A DNA stretch of 64,000 bases, taken from positions 744,001-808,000 of the forward strand of contig OZ219905.1 of assembly GCA_964291635.2 (NCBI GenBank), written 5' to 3'. The first letter of the stretch is position 1; each line of letters begins with the position of its first letter. The notes beneath the pieces are model-generated. The model saw only the letters and a list, made by a program, of their open reading frames with translations, did no database searches and was not told the origin of the DNA. Made by a program: the position numbers and the translations under genes. The stretch is from JAPPHA01 sp964291635. Lineage in GTDB: Bacteria > Pseudomonadota > Alphaproteobacteria > Rhodobacterales > Rhodobacteraceae. Of the stretch, positions 36,726 through 45,861 are shown one piece after another.

Positions 36726-37559
36726 ATGAAACTTACACGCAGAATGCTCGGATATGCCTTGGCCGCAACCGCGGCGGCGGGCCTTGCATTGCCTGCAGCG
36801 GCCCAGCAGGCCACCCAAGCGTTGACTTCCGAAAGCGTGATCGAACAGATCAAGCAGGACGGCGTGATCCGGATCGGACTTTCGCTGTTCGTGCCCTGGT
36901 CGATGCGCGACAAGAACGGCGAACTCATCGGCTACGAGCTCGATGTCGGGCGCAAGCTTGCCGATGACATGGGCGTCGAAGTAGAGTTCGTGCCGACGTC
37001 CTGGGACGGAATAATCCCGGCACTCGTTGCAGGCAACTTCGATGTCATCATCTCGGGCATGTCGGTGACGGCACAACGGAATCTCACGGTGAACTTCACC
37101 GATCCGTACGCCTATTCGGGACTCGCGATCCTCGCGAACAAGGAGCTGACCGCGGGCATGAGCATCGACGACCTGAACTCGCCGGACGTAACCTTCGCAA
37201 CGCGGCGGGGGGCAACCCCAGCTGTCGTGGTTGCCGAAAAGTTCCCGCAAGCGCAGCTTTTGCTCTTTGACGAGGACGGCGCCTCGACCCAGGAAGTCCT
37301 GAACGGCAACGCCCACGCGACGATGGCGGCGCAGCCGACGCCGAACCGCGAGGCGGGTCGGAACCCCGAAACGCTGATGGTCATGGAGGGCGAACTCTAT
37401 GATCCGCGTGGCGAGGCTTTTGCACTTCGCAAGGGCGATCCGGACGCCATCAACTACTTCAACAACTGGATCGCACAGCAGTGGCGGAGCGGTTGGCTCG
37501 AATCGCGACACAACTACTGGTTCGCGACCGAGGAATGGGCTGACCAGGTCGCCCAATAA
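36726..37559 (+). CDS. Polar amino-acid ABC transporter, substrate-binding protein
   Basis: A 277-residue periplasmic binding protein of the SBP_bac_3 family. A signal peptide of about 26 residues ends PAAA. The domain starts at IKQDGVIRIGLSLFVPW, continues with GYELDVGRKLADDMG and contains the ligand-side stretch GNFDVIISGMSVTAQR; the acidic and arginine residues that hold the alpha-amino acid group are in the expected order. AGGAGG precedes the ATG. The ligand (polar amino acid or derivative) cannot be told. A stem-loop follows. Confidence 0.93.
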   Translation: MKLTRRMLGYALAATAAAGLALPAAAQQATQALTSESVIEQIKQDGVIRIGLSLFVPWSMRDKNGELIGYELDVGRKLADDMGVEVEFVPTSWDGIIPALVAGNFDVIISGMSVTAQRNLTVNFTDPYAYSGLAILANKELTAGMSIDDLNSPDVTFATRRGATPAVVVAEKFPQAQLLLFDEDGASTQEVLNGNAHATMAAQPTPNREAGRNPETLMVMEGELYDPRGEAFALRKGDPDAINYFNNWIAQQWRSGWLESRHNYWFATEEWADQVAQ

Positions 37560-37573
37560 GCCAATGACACCAA

Positions 37574-37599
37574 GGCCCGGAAACCGTGGTTTCCGGGCC
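37574..37599 (+). terminator. Stem-loop after the amino-acid binding-protein gene
   Basis: GGCCCGGAAACC (37574-37585) and GGTTTCCGGGCC (37588-37599) are perfectly complementary with a 2-base centre. No T-tract follows; permease 2 begins 36 bases later. Confidence 0.75.
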
Positions 37600-37635
37600 A
37601 AGGGGTGCTGACAACTGCGCGCATTCATCAAAAAG

Positions 37636-38499
37636 ATGCGGTGGCCTGACTACCTTCTCCTGGCGATTCTCTTCGCCTTTTTCGGGTATATCTGGATCAC
37701 CATCGAAGGAACGCTCAACTACAAGTGGCGCTGGGAGCTGATCCCGAGCTATATCGTCGGCTATCACACAGGACGTGAAGAGTACTTTGCCAATATCCTG
37801 CTCCAGGGCCTTGCCGCCACGATACGCATCAGCATTTACGCGAGCATCCTGGCCCTGATCTTCGGCACCATTCTCGGTGTCGCGCGATGTTCGAAAAACC
37901 TGACGATACGGATGCTGGCGCGGACCTACCTGGAACTCCTTCGCAACATCCCGCCGGTTGTCGTCGTCTTCATCTTTTTCTTCTTCCTGTCGCAGCAACT
38001 GATCGATGCACTTGACCTGGCGAGGTGGTCCCGTGGCATTGCCCGGCAGGATGACATCTGGCTCTGGGAGTTGTTCTTCGGCGACATGCGCCGCTTTCCC
38101 TCGATCATTTCCGGCGTGATCGTGCTCGCGTTGTTCGAAAGTGCGTTTGTCGGGGAGATCGTTCGGGCAGGAATCCAGTCCATTTCGAAAGGTCAGCGGG
38201 AAGCAGCCCGGTCCATCGGCATGAACCGTTTCCAGGAAATGTGGTATATCGTGCTGCCTCAGGCGATGAAGAGGGTCGTTCCGCCTTTGGCCAACCAGTT
38301 CATTTCCCTCATCAAGGACAGCTCGATTATCTCGCTGATCTCCGTACAGGAACTGACGTACAAGACGGTCGAGATGGTTGCTTCGTCGCGCATGATCTTT
38401 GAAGCCTGGATTACAACCGCGGCGTTCTACTTTATCGTTTGTTTCGGACTGAGCCGGCTGTTTTCGCGCCTGGAGCGCAGGCGGGTCGGGCAGGCCTAG
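37636..38499 (+). CDS. Polar amino-acid ABC transporter, permease 2
   Basis: A 287-residue HisMQ-type permease. Two N-terminal hydrophobic stretches are followed by the core (GLAATIRISIYASILALIFG) and the EAA loop EAARSIGMNRFQEMWYIVLPQ. Its stop codon overlaps the stop of the convergent P450 gene in the shared tetranucleotide CTAG, leaving no room for a terminator between them. Confidence 0.92.
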   Translation: MRWPDYLLLAILFAFFGYIWITIEGTLNYKWRWELIPSYIVGYHTGREEYFANILLQGLAATIRISIYASILALIFGTILGVARCSKNLTIRMLARTYLELLRNIPPVVVVFIFFFFLSQQLIDALDLARWSRGIARQDDIWLWELFFGDMRRFPSIISGVIVLALFESAFVGEIVRAGIQSISKGQREAARSIGMNRFQEMWYIVLPQAMKRVVPPLANQFISLIKDSSIISLISVQELTYKTVEMVASSRMIFEAWITTAAFYFIVCFGLSRLFSRLERRRVGQA

Positions 38500-39722
38500 A
38501 CCATAGCAGCAGCGTGCTCGCGCAGATCCGCTTCAATGGCCGTGATTGTCTGGAACATCGCCGTGAACTCCCGCACGACACGGCGCATCGAGAGGTTCGG
38601 ATAGCGCCGGGCGAGTTGCGATACGGCCTCCTCGACCTCGATTGTCGCGACGAACTGGCCGAGGCAAGAAAAAGCACCGCCACCAAAGTTCAAATGTTGC
38701 GGCTGGGCCGGACGTGTCAGGTCGAACCGGTGCGGATCGCGGAATTTGTTCGGCTGTCGATGCGCCGCGCCGAAGCTGGCGAACACCGACGTGTTCACCG
38801 GGATGTTGACCCCGTCTATTTGCGTGTCGGTCAGCGCCGTTCGTGAAGTCGAGATCGATCGCGGCCAAAGGCGCATGCATTCGCGTATTGCCGCGGACGC
38901 AAGCGATGCGTCGCGCCCGACTTCCTTCCAGACTTCCGGCATCGCGGTCAGGCGGTCGATGGCGATGGAAATCTGGTTGGACGTGTTATCGGTACTCGCC
39001 TCGATCAGCATGACGGCGAAGTCCTCGAGCTCGCCTTCGCTCAGGTTCCCGGCTTCGCGGACACGGATGAGCCTTGAAAGAAAGTCGTCGCCCATGTTCT
39101 CGCGCCGCCTCGCAAGTTGGGCTTTCACGTAGTCAAAGAGCTGGTCATAGGCAGCGACAATGCTCGGCGTAAGGTCCGGTTCGCGCCTGAAGATCGCCAG
39201 TACGTCCTCGGACCTGTCCGCGACAAACCGGGCGTCGCCGAGGGGTGTGTCGACCCAGGTGCAGTAGACGCCCGCAGGCACCAGATCGGTAAACCCGTGT
39301 TTCAGGTCGAGCACATCGTCCGGCAGATCCTCGAGGAGGTCTGAAACGACGCCGGAAATGTCACGGCGCATGGCCTTGGCGTAAGCTGGACCGATCAGGT
39401 TGGTCAGGATGCCGCGCAGCCTCTTGCGTGTCTCGCCCCGGTTCTGTGTCAGGATCATTCGCCGTTTGAAGTCGAGCGCACGACCGGGTGGCAGACCCAT
39501 TTTCTCGACGAGATTGCCATGGTCCGTGCCAAACGACCGATCGACGAGGAACCGCCGGCACATCTGGAATTCCAGGATTTCGACGCCCCGTTCGCTGCGG
39601 GCCATGGGGAACTGCCTGGCTTTCTCGGCAAGCCACCGGAAGGGCCCGGATTGGTAGTCGGGATCGTTGTAATCGATGAAGGGAAGATCCGAGATTCCCG
39701 GCATTCCTTTGCTCCCGTCCAT
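38496..39722 (-). CDS. Cytochrome P450 (copy 1)
   Basis: A 408-residue soluble bacterial P450. The heme ligand is Cys353 in FGGGAFSCLG and the K-helix ExxR is present (ECMR). The I-helix reads EASTDNTSNQ at 241-250, where most P450s have (A/G)Gx(D/E)T; the acid-alcohol pair that delivers protons for oxygen activation is therefore rearranged. The second P450 of the window shows the same change, so it is a family feature. Starts at 39722 or, with GGGAG upstream, at 39704. No ferredoxin or reductase is adjacent. It diverges from soxB, and demethylation of an N-methyl substrate would fit, but that is inference. Confidence 0.9.
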   Translation of the reverse strand: MDGSKGMPGISDLPFIDYNDPDYQSGPFRWLAEKARQFPMARSERGVEILEFQMCRRFLVDRSFGTDHGNLVEKMGLPPGRALDFKRRMILTQNRGETRKRLRGILTNLIGPAYAKAMRRDISGVVSDLLEDLPDDVLDLKHGFTDLVPAGVYCTWVDTPLGDARFVADRSEDVLAIFRREPDLTPSIVAAYDQLFDYVKAQLARRRENMGDDFLSRLIRVREAGNLSEGELEDFAVMLIEASTDNTSNQISIAIDRLTAMPEVWKEVGRDASLASAAIRECMRLWPRSISTSRTALTDTQIDGVNIPVNTSVFASFGAAHRQPNKFRDPHRFDLTRPAQPQHLNFGGGAFSCLGQFVATIEVEEAVSQLARRYPNLSMRRVVREFTAMFQTITAIEADLREHAAAMV

Positions 39723-40041
39723 TCATTGGCAATTCGACTATAAGCCGAAACGGGTCGTTTGCCATGCCTTTGACGCAAGGTCGGACGTGTCCGCGCACAA
39801 ATTCGGGAAAATCCTCAGCGACAGCCGTGAGCATGCCAGGTAACGGAGGGCTTGCCCGTACGCCGGATGGTTGATCATGTTGCCGGAAAGTCCGGCGCCC
39901 TTCGCAGGCGTCATGTCGGCCGCGCGCCGTCGGGCCGCAGCCGGTTGGCCGCACACCTGATCGAAATGCCGAATTCGGTTTTCTCAGGCAGCGCTGCATC
40001 CATCTTCTGCGCTGCTTGACAGGAGTTTCTTAAAGGAAAAT
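39723..40041. other. Divergent promoter region between P450 copy 1 and soxB
   Basis: 319 bases. A TTGACA hexamer at 40016-40021 lies too close to soxB to be its -35 box; AAAGGA at 40033-40038 is the likely ribosome site of soxB. A short minus-strand frame (39956-39738) has no family features. No operator palindrome stands out. Confidence 0.4.
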
Positions 40042-41301
40042 ATGCAGTTCATGCAAAGGTACTCGATTGTCTCGCTCCTGCGCCACGCGCTCAACAGGCA
40101 CACGACCTGGGCACCTGCATGGCGCAGCCCGCCATTGAAGGAAAGCTATGATGTCATCGTCATAGGCGCTGGCGGGCACGGACTGGCCACCGCCTACTAC
40201 CTCGCAAAGGAGTTCGGCGTTACCGATGTCGCCGTGCTGGAGCGGGGTTGGCTCGGCGGTGGAAACGTCGCGCGAAACACGGTGACGGTCCGGTCGAATT
40301 ACCTGCGTGATGCCTCGATTCCGTTCTACGTGAAGTCGGTGGCCCTTTACGACGATCTGACCGACGACCTGAACTTCAATATCATGCAGTCCAAGCGAAC
40401 CATGATCGACGTGGTGCAGACCTTCCCGAGGATGCGAGATTTGAGGCGGCGCCAGCTGACGATGGACATCTACGGGTCGAACTACGAACAGATTTCCCCG
40501 GAGGAATTGCGGCGGCGCATCCCTGCGCTTACCGGGGGCGGGCCGGATGCGCGGCTGCCTGTCATCGGCGGGATGGTCCACACGGACGCGGGCGTGAACC
40601 GGCACGATGCCGTGGCCTGGGGATACGCGCGCGGCGCCGACGCGCAGGGCGTCGAATTGCATCAGCAAACGCCCGTCACGAAACTTCTGCGGCGCAGGGA
40701 CGGGGCCATCGAAGGCGTCGAGACACCGCGGGGAACGGTTCGGGCGCCCAAGGTTGCAGTCGCGGTATCGGGACATACGACCACGCTGACGGAAACGATC
40801 GGCCTCAAGCTGCCATTGCGAACCATGAACCTGACGGCGTTCGTGTCCGAGCCGGTCAAGCCGCTGGTCGACGTGGTCGTCAACTGTCCCGACAGCGGCT
40901 TTTATTTCAGTCAGTCGGACAAGGGCGAAATGGTGATCGGGGGCGCGCCGGACATGGGTCAGAGTTTCCGCCGGGACATCAAGCAGCATGTGTTCGAAGA
41001 TACCGTGACGGCCATGCTGTCATTGTTCCCGTCATTCAGGAAGCTGAAGCTTCTGCGCCAATGGGGTGGTCACGTGGATGTCGCCCCCGACGCTTCACCC
41101 GTCATGGATGAGACGCAAGTTCCGGGGCTCTTCGTAACTGCCGGTTGGTGGGGCGGCTATAAGGCGATCCCGGCCGGCGGGCTGACGTTTGCACACCACA
41201 TTGCCAACGGTACGCCCCATCCCCTGATGGCGCCCTTTGCGCTGAAACGATTCAAGCGACTGGATTACGTGATGGAATCCGGAACGACGACCGCGAGATA
41301 G
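40042..41301 (+). CDS. soxB: Sarcosine oxidase, beta subunit
   Basis: A 419-residue flavoprotein of the DAO family. The FAD motif is GAGGHG at 42-47, and His188 in NRHDAVAWGYA aligns with the histidine that carries covalent FMN in heterotetrameric sarcosine oxidase. With SoxA, SoxD and SoxG it oxidises the N-methyl group of sarcosine to give glycine, hydrogen peroxide and a one-carbon unit (5,10-methylenetetrahydrofolate, or formaldehyde without folate). ATG 40042 or 40051 may be the true start. First gene of soxBDAG. Confidence 0.94.
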   Translation: MQFMQRYSIVSLLRHALNRHTTWAPAWRSPPLKESYDVIVIGAGGHGLATAYYLAKEFGVTDVAVLERGWLGGGNVARNTVTVRSNYLRDASIPFYVKSVALYDDLTDDLNFNIMQSKRTMIDVVQTFPRMRDLRRRQLTMDIYGSNYEQISPEELRRRIPALTGGGPDARLPVIGGMVHTDAGVNRHDAVAWGYARGADAQGVELHQQTPVTKLLRRRDGAIEGVETPRGTVRAPKVAVAVSGHTTTLTETIGLKLPLRTMNLTAFVSEPVKPLVDVVVNCPDSGFYFSQSDKGEMVIGGAPDMGQSFRRDIKQHVFEDTVTAMLSLFPSFRKLKLLRQWGGHVDVAPDASPVMDETQVPGLFVTAGWWGGYKAIPAGGLTFAHHIANGTPHPLMAPFALKRFKRLDYVMESGTTTAR

Positions 41302-41313
41302 GGAGCCAGATTC

Positions 41314-41571
41314 ATGCTGCAGATTCCTTGTCCCTTTTGCGGTCCTCGAAACGAAAGCGAGTTCTCTTTCGGTGGACCGGTGAGGCCTGACCGACCGGAT
41401 CCTCATACGACGACCGACGAGGACTGGGTAGAATACCTGACGGTCGTGCCGAATCCGCTGGGTCCGGTCCAGGAGCGCTGGTGGCACGTGAAGGGCTGCG
41501 GCACCTGGCTGACCATATGGCGTGACACGCGGACACATGACATCGTCGAGGGGCCCGGCGATGCAACCTAG
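41314..41571 (+). CDS. soxD: Sarcosine oxidase, delta subunit
   Basis: An 85-residue small subunit. The zinc ligands are Cys6 and Cys9 (CPFCG), His58 and Cys62 (WWHVKGCG), as in the known SoxD structure. It stabilises the heterotetramer and has no catalytic residues of its own. Its last 11 bases overlap soxA. Confidence 0.95.
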   Translation: MLQIPCPFCGPRNESEFSFGGPVRPDRPDPHTTTDEDWVEYLTVVPNPLGPVQERWWHVKGCGTWLTIWRDTRTHDIVEGPGDAT

Positions 41572-44482
41572 GCGGCTCCCCTCGGGTGGAAGGATCGACC
41601 GGAGTCACGTGCTCGGATTCCGATTCAACGGACGAGATTATCGGGGTTTCGAAGGCGACACCCTGGCGTCCGCTCTGCTTGCAAATGAAGTTCGACTGAC
41701 GGCGCGAAGTTTCAAGTATCATCGACCGCGGGGAATCGTCGGGGCCGGTCCCGAGGAGCCGGCGACATTGGTCGAGTTGGAGGGGCGCCATGCTTCTGCC
41801 AACCGCGCGGCGACGACAATTCGCCTGGAAGACGGGATGGCGGCGCGGTCGGTGAACTGCTGGCCTTCGCCGCGCTTCGACCTCGGCGCGGTCAACCAGC
41901 TGTTCGCGCGGCTTATTCCGGCGGGCTTCTACTACAAGACGTTCAAGTGGCCGGGCTGGCGCCTCTACGAACCGGCGATCCGGAAGGCAGCGGGCCTTGC
42001 CGGTGCGCCGGGCGCGCCACCAGCAGGAGGTCATTTCGAGGCGGTGAACGCACATGCGGATGCGCTGATCGTCGGTGCGGGGCCAGCGGGTCTGATGGCC
42101 GCACTGGTCGCGGGCCGCGCCGGGCACCGGGTGATGCTGGCAGATGAACGGGCAGAGGCGGGTGGGAGCCTGCTTGACCGGCGGCTCGAGATCGGCGGCC
42201 GTCCGGCCATGGAATGGGTTGGTGACGCGGTTGCCGAACTGGCGTCCATGCCAAACGTCAGGCATCTCCAGGACACGACGGTCTGGGCGTATCGCGAACA
42301 CAACTTCCTGATGGCGAACGAACGGTCTCCGGCGAACGCCAGCGTGCTGGAAAGGAATTGGCGCGTTCGGGCGGGGCACGTGATCCTCGCAACGGGAGCC
42401 ATCGAACGGAGCCTCGTCTTTCCAAACAACGACCGTCCGGGAGTGATGCTGGCATCGGCCGCGCAAGCCTACGTGAACCGTTTTGCCGTGCAGCCGGGCA
42501 AGAAAGCCGTGATCTTCACCAACAACGACAGCGCTTATGCGGTCGCGGCGGACCTCGATGCAGCGGGCGTCCATGTCGCCGCTGTCGTCGACAGCCGGAA
42601 CGACGTGCCCAAGAGCACGCGGATACTGCTCGGCAACATCCCGCTCAAGGCGGGTTCCGTGATCGCCAGCGCCCGGGGCAGGCGGTCAGTCAACGGCGCT
42701 GTCATTGCCAGGCGTGAGGGTACGGCAAGCGAAGTCATCGCATGCGACCTCCTGTTGCACTCGGCCGGCTGGAATCCCGCGGTACACCTGTTTTCCCAGT
42801 CACGCGGCAGTCTTCGCTATGACGAGGATCTCGCGACATTTGTTCCCGGCAAGGCCGCACAGCACTGCACGTCGGCGGGTGGCGCGGCGGGCGGGATGAC
42901 GTGGGCGGCGGCGCTAAAAACCGGCGCCCAGGCGGCAGCGAGTATCGGCGGGGCGGCAGTGCCCGATCTGCCCGATGTGACGGAAGAAGCCTATGCGATC
43001 GAGCCCCTTTGGCACGTCGATGTGTCCGGCGCCGAAGGCAAGGCGTTTCTGGATATTCAAAATGACGTCACGGTGCATGACGTTCATCTCGCGCTCCGCG
43101 AAGGGTATGACAATGTCGAGCACGTCAAGCGCTACACCACAGGCGGCATGGGTTTCGATCAGGGAAAGACAGGCAACATCAATATCATCGGCACGGTGGC
43201 GATGAAGAAAGGCGTTTCCCTCGAGGAAGTCGGTGCGACGACATTCCGTCCGCCGTATACGCCGGTGTCGTTCGGGGCGATCGGAGGCATTCGCGAGGAC
43301 ACGGTCGTATTTCCTTATCGGCATACGCCGATCACGCGCTGGAATCTCGACCAGCGCGCTTTCATGTACGAGGCCGGTGCCCGCTGGAGGCGCCCGGGGT
43401 ATTTCCCGCACGGGGACGAAGGGTTCCAGGAAGCCGTCAACCGCGAATGCCGCGCCGTGCGCGAATGCGTGGGCGTTTATGACGGCTCGCCGCTTGGAAA
43501 GTTCGAGTTGAAAGGCCACGACGCGGGAAGGTTCCTGGACCACATCTACACGAACATCATGTCCACGCTTAAGCCCGGCAGGTGCCGCTACGGGCTCATG
43601 CTGACCGATGACGGGCTGATTCTCGATGATGGCGTCGCGATGCGTCTCGGAGAACACCGGTGGCTGGTCTCGACATCCACCGGTCACGCGGACACCGTGA
43701 ACGGGCATATGCAGGAGTTGCTGCAGACGCAGTTCCCCGACTGGAACGTCTTTCTCACGGTCGTGACCGGCCAGTGGAATAACGCGACCCTCTGCGGCCC
43801 CAAGGCGCGGCAGGTCATGGCCGCGCTAGGCACCGACATCGACCTTTCCCCCGATGCGCTTCCGTTCATGTCGTTTGCAGACGGGCAGGTGGCCGGACTG
43901 CCGGCGCGAATCGTGCGGGTGAGTTTCACGGGCGAACTGTCTTTTGAGATCAACGTTGCACCGCGCCACATGCGTACCCTCTGGCACCGCATCATGGAAG
44001 CAGGTGAACCGTTCGGGATCGAGCCGGTGGGATCGGAGGCCAGCCATGTGCTGCGCGTCGAAAAGGGCTTTCTTTCGCTGGGCCACGAGGTGGATGGCAC
44101 AGTGGATGCCTACGACCTCGGCATGGGCTGGATCATGTCGAAGAAGAAGGCGGACTACATCGGCAAGCGGTCCGTCGTTTTGCGGCGCGCGGGGGACACG
44201 TTCCGGCGAGAACTCGTGGGCCTCTTGCCGGTCGATCCAAACGAACAGATACCGGAAGGCGCTCCGCTGACCCCTGGCGGCGAAAAACGCCCGACCGAGG
44301 GCCTCGTCACCGCCTGTGTCTGGAGCGTCGTGATGAATCGCTGGGTGGCGCTGGCGCTGCTGGAGAATGGTAGAGCGCGGATTGGCGAAACCGTGCACGC
44401 GCGCCTGAGGAACGCGAATATACCTTCGGTCGTCACGGCGCCGGTCTTCCATGACCCCGATGGGCGGAATCTGAGGTCCTGA
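41561..44482 (+). CDS. soxA: Sarcosine oxidase, alpha subunit
   Basis: About 973 residues in the standard order: an N-terminal 2Fe-2S-ferredoxin-like segment without a complete cysteine set (FNGRDYRGFEGDTLASALL), an NAD/FAD-type dinucleotide fold (VGAGPAGLMAALVAGRAG near 168-186), a middle linker domain, and from about 600 a GcvT-like folate-binding domain (GVYDGSPLGKFELKG). The folate domain receives the methyl-derived carbon. ATG 41561 lies inside soxD; the longer open frame from 41522 is not needed. Confidence 0.95.
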   Translation: MQPRRLPSGGRIDRSHVLGFRFNGRDYRGFEGDTLASALLANEVRLTARSFKYHRPRGIVGAGPEEPATLVELEGRHASANRAATTIRLEDGMAARSVNCWPSPRFDLGAVNQLFARLIPAGFYYKTFKWPGWRLYEPAIRKAAGLAGAPGAPPAGGHFEAVNAHADALIVGAGPAGLMAALVAGRAGHRVMLADERAEAGGSLLDRRLEIGGRPAMEWVGDAVAELASMPNVRHLQDTTVWAYREHNFLMANERSPANASVLERNWRVRAGHVILATGAIERSLVFPNNDRPGVMLASAAQAYVNRFAVQPGKKAVIFTNNDSAYAVAADLDAAGVHVAAVVDSRNDVPKSTRILLGNIPLKAGSVIASARGRRSVNGAVIARREGTASEVIACDLLLHSAGWNPAVHLFSQSRGSLRYDEDLATFVPGKAAQHCTSAGGAAGGMTWAAALKTGAQAAASIGGAAVPDLPDVTEEAYAIEPLWHVDVSGAEGKAFLDIQNDVTVHDVHLALREGYDNVEHVKRYTTGGMGFDQGKTGNINIIGTVAMKKGVSLEEVGATTFRPPYTPVSFGAIGGIREDTVVFPYRHTPITRWNLDQRAFMYEAGARWRRPGYFPHGDEGFQEAVNRECRAVRECVGVYDGSPLGKFELKGHDAGRFLDHIYTNIMSTLKPGRCRYGLMLTDDGLILDDGVAMRLGEHRWLVSTSTGHADTVNGHMQELLQTQFPDWNVFLTVVTGQWNNATLCGPKARQVMAALGTDIDLSPDALPFMSFADGQVAGLPARIVRVSFTGELSFEINVAPRHMRTLWHRIMEAGEPFGIEPVGSEASHVLRVEKGFLSLGHEVDGTVDAYDLGMGWIMSKKKADYIGKRSVVLRRAGDTFRRELVGLLPVDPNEQIPEGAPLTPGGEKRPTEGLVTACVWSVVMNRWVALALLENGRARIGETVHARLRNANIPSVVTAPVFHDPDGRNLRS

Positions 44483-44483
44483 A

Positions 44484-44984
44484 ATGGGATATTCCGCATC
44501 GTTCGAAAGACTTCCGGTCAGCGCCTGTTTCGACCTGAAGGGGCCGGAAGGAGCGCTCAGCAAATGGATAGATGCGGGTGCGGTTCCGGAGTTCCCCAAG
44601 GCGCCTAACCGGCTGTCCTTGGCGAATGGCATGCAACTCGGTCATGTCGGGCCTCAAAACTGGCTGCTGCAGGCGGATCTCGACCGGGAAGACGCCCTGG
44701 CCGCAGCGCTCCGCCCAGGCGAGGCGCCGCCGGAAGTCAGCATCGTTCGTATCTCGGATTCGATGGCATCGTTTCGCATCATTGGAGACGATGCGGTTCA
44801 TGTCATGGCCATCGGCTGCCCGCTTGATCTGCACGAAAGCGTCTTCGCCGAAGATTCCATTACATTCACCGAATTCTTCGGCCAGAAAGCGCTGGTAAGG
44901 CGTTGCGAGGGCGGGTTCGACGTATCGGTTGAAACGAGTTTCGGTGACATGATCGAGGATTACCTGACCCGCGCACTCCGCTGA
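44484..44984 (+). CDS. soxG: Sarcosine oxidase, gamma subunit
   Basis: A 166-residue protein with the weakly conserved GcvT-like fold of SoxG, recognised by position (one base after soxA stops) and by stretches such as LGPQNWLLQ-like GHVGPQNWLLQ, SDSMASFRIIGDDA and TFTEFFGQKALV. It completes the soxBDAG operon. Some paralogous clusters act on other N-methyl amino acids, so sarcosine is probable but not proven as substrate. Confidence 0.9.
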   Translation: MGYSASFERLPVSACFDLKGPEGALSKWIDAGAVPEFPKAPNRLSLANGMQLGHVGPQNWLLQADLDREDALAAALRPGEAPPEVSIVRISDSMASFRIIGDDAVHVMAIGCPLDLHESVFAEDSITFTEFFGQKALVRRCEGGFDVSVETSFGDMIEDYLTRALR

Positions 44985-45138
44985 CCTCGGGATTCGGCGA
45001 CTGATCCGTGCCGTGCTTTTTCATAGCCACCGACAGCAGTACCTGAATTCACTGTCAGGGCCTGCCACCGGCGCCAGTCGGCGCAACACTTGTGGCTGGA
45101 GCAGTTCCGCGGGCGTGAAAGTACAGTGATCCAAATTA

Positions 45139-45177
45139 GATGCATAACTATACATCAAAATGTTTAATTGATATAAT
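45139..45177 (+). promoter_or_regulatory. hipBA promoter with HipB operator candidate
   Basis: A perfect -10 box TATAAT (45172-45177) lies 17 bases after TATACA (45149-45154). The -35 box is inside a near-perfect inverted repeat GATGCATA-AC-TATACATC (45139-45156). The region is much more AT-rich than its surroundings. CATCAAAA also recurs as a direct repeat at 45153, 45227 and 45258. This fits autorepression by the HipB protein. Confidence 0.6.
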
Positions 45178-45264
45178 AATCTGCATCATCGCTTGAAAAT
45201 AAGACCATGAGGTGATATTTAAAAAACATCAAAAGAAAGCATTCATGCAGAATTGAGCATCAAA

Positions 45265-45861
45265 ATGACTTATGTCGTCCAACAGCTTGTGGGGCAACTA
45301 TACAGGGCCCGTTTGACCAGGGGGATCAGCCAGAGAGAACTGAGTTTGTTGGCCGGTGTTCCGCAAGCGCAGATTTCCCGGATCGAGTCTGGCAACGTCG
45401 ATCTTCGATTGTCCAGCCTCGCCGCCCTGGCGCATGCGCTTGATCTGGAGCTTGCCCTCGTCCCGCGCAAGGCAATGCCCGCGGTGCGTTCGCTGACGCG
45501 GGAAGCCCTTCAGGAAAAACAAATTGAAAACGTTGCGGTGCAAAAGGAACTGCGGCGTATTTCGCACGCCCTGAGGCACCTGCAGATCAACATGCCTGAC
45601 CTCGAAGAATTCGATGCAATTCAGGAGAGCATTGAGCGTTTTTCACGTTTCAGCTTGCAGCTTGCCGAACCCGGACCCCTCAGGCGAATTCGCCGGGCTC
45701 TGCAAAAGCTGCAGAAGCCCGGACTTGAGGCAGAGGCAATTGCGCAATTCCAGAACGCGATGGGTGACTTGCAGAACGCTCTGGCGCATGGCGCCAAGGA
45801 AAGTGACCTCGAAGAGTCACAGAGGCCCGCCTATGCTCTGGACGGGGATGACGATGGCTGA
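45265..45861 (+). CDS. hipB: HipB-type antitoxin, Xre-family repressor with long C-terminal extension
   Basis: A 198-residue protein. The N-terminal third is an Xre helix-turn-helix (QRELSLLAGVPQAQISRIE, about 24-42). The rest is a mostly helical, Leu- and Gln-rich segment absent from the 88-residue E. coli HipB. It should bind HipA and repress the operon. ATG 45265 is the first ATG; an in-frame TTG at 45253 is an alternative, and no clear ribosome site decides. The 3' end overlaps hipA by 8 bases. Confidence 0.85.
   Translation: MTYVVQQLVGQLYRARLTRGISQRELSLLAGVPQAQISRIESGNVDLRLSSLAALAHALDLELALVPRKAMPAVRSLTREALQEKQIENVAVQKELRRISHALRHLQINMPDLEEFDAIQESIERFSRFSLQLAEPGPLRRIRRALQKLQKPGLEAEAIAQFQNAMGDLQNALAHGAKESDLEESQRPAYALDGDDDG

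Noticed and set aside
45153..45265. CATCAAAA repeats as a CRISPR-like or iteron array
   Set aside because: Only three copies of 8 bases with unequal spacing (74 and 31); better explained as part of the hipBA control region.
45614..45853. Upstream extension of the hipA frame
   Set aside because: It runs through hipB in another frame; HipA homology begins at ATG 45854.
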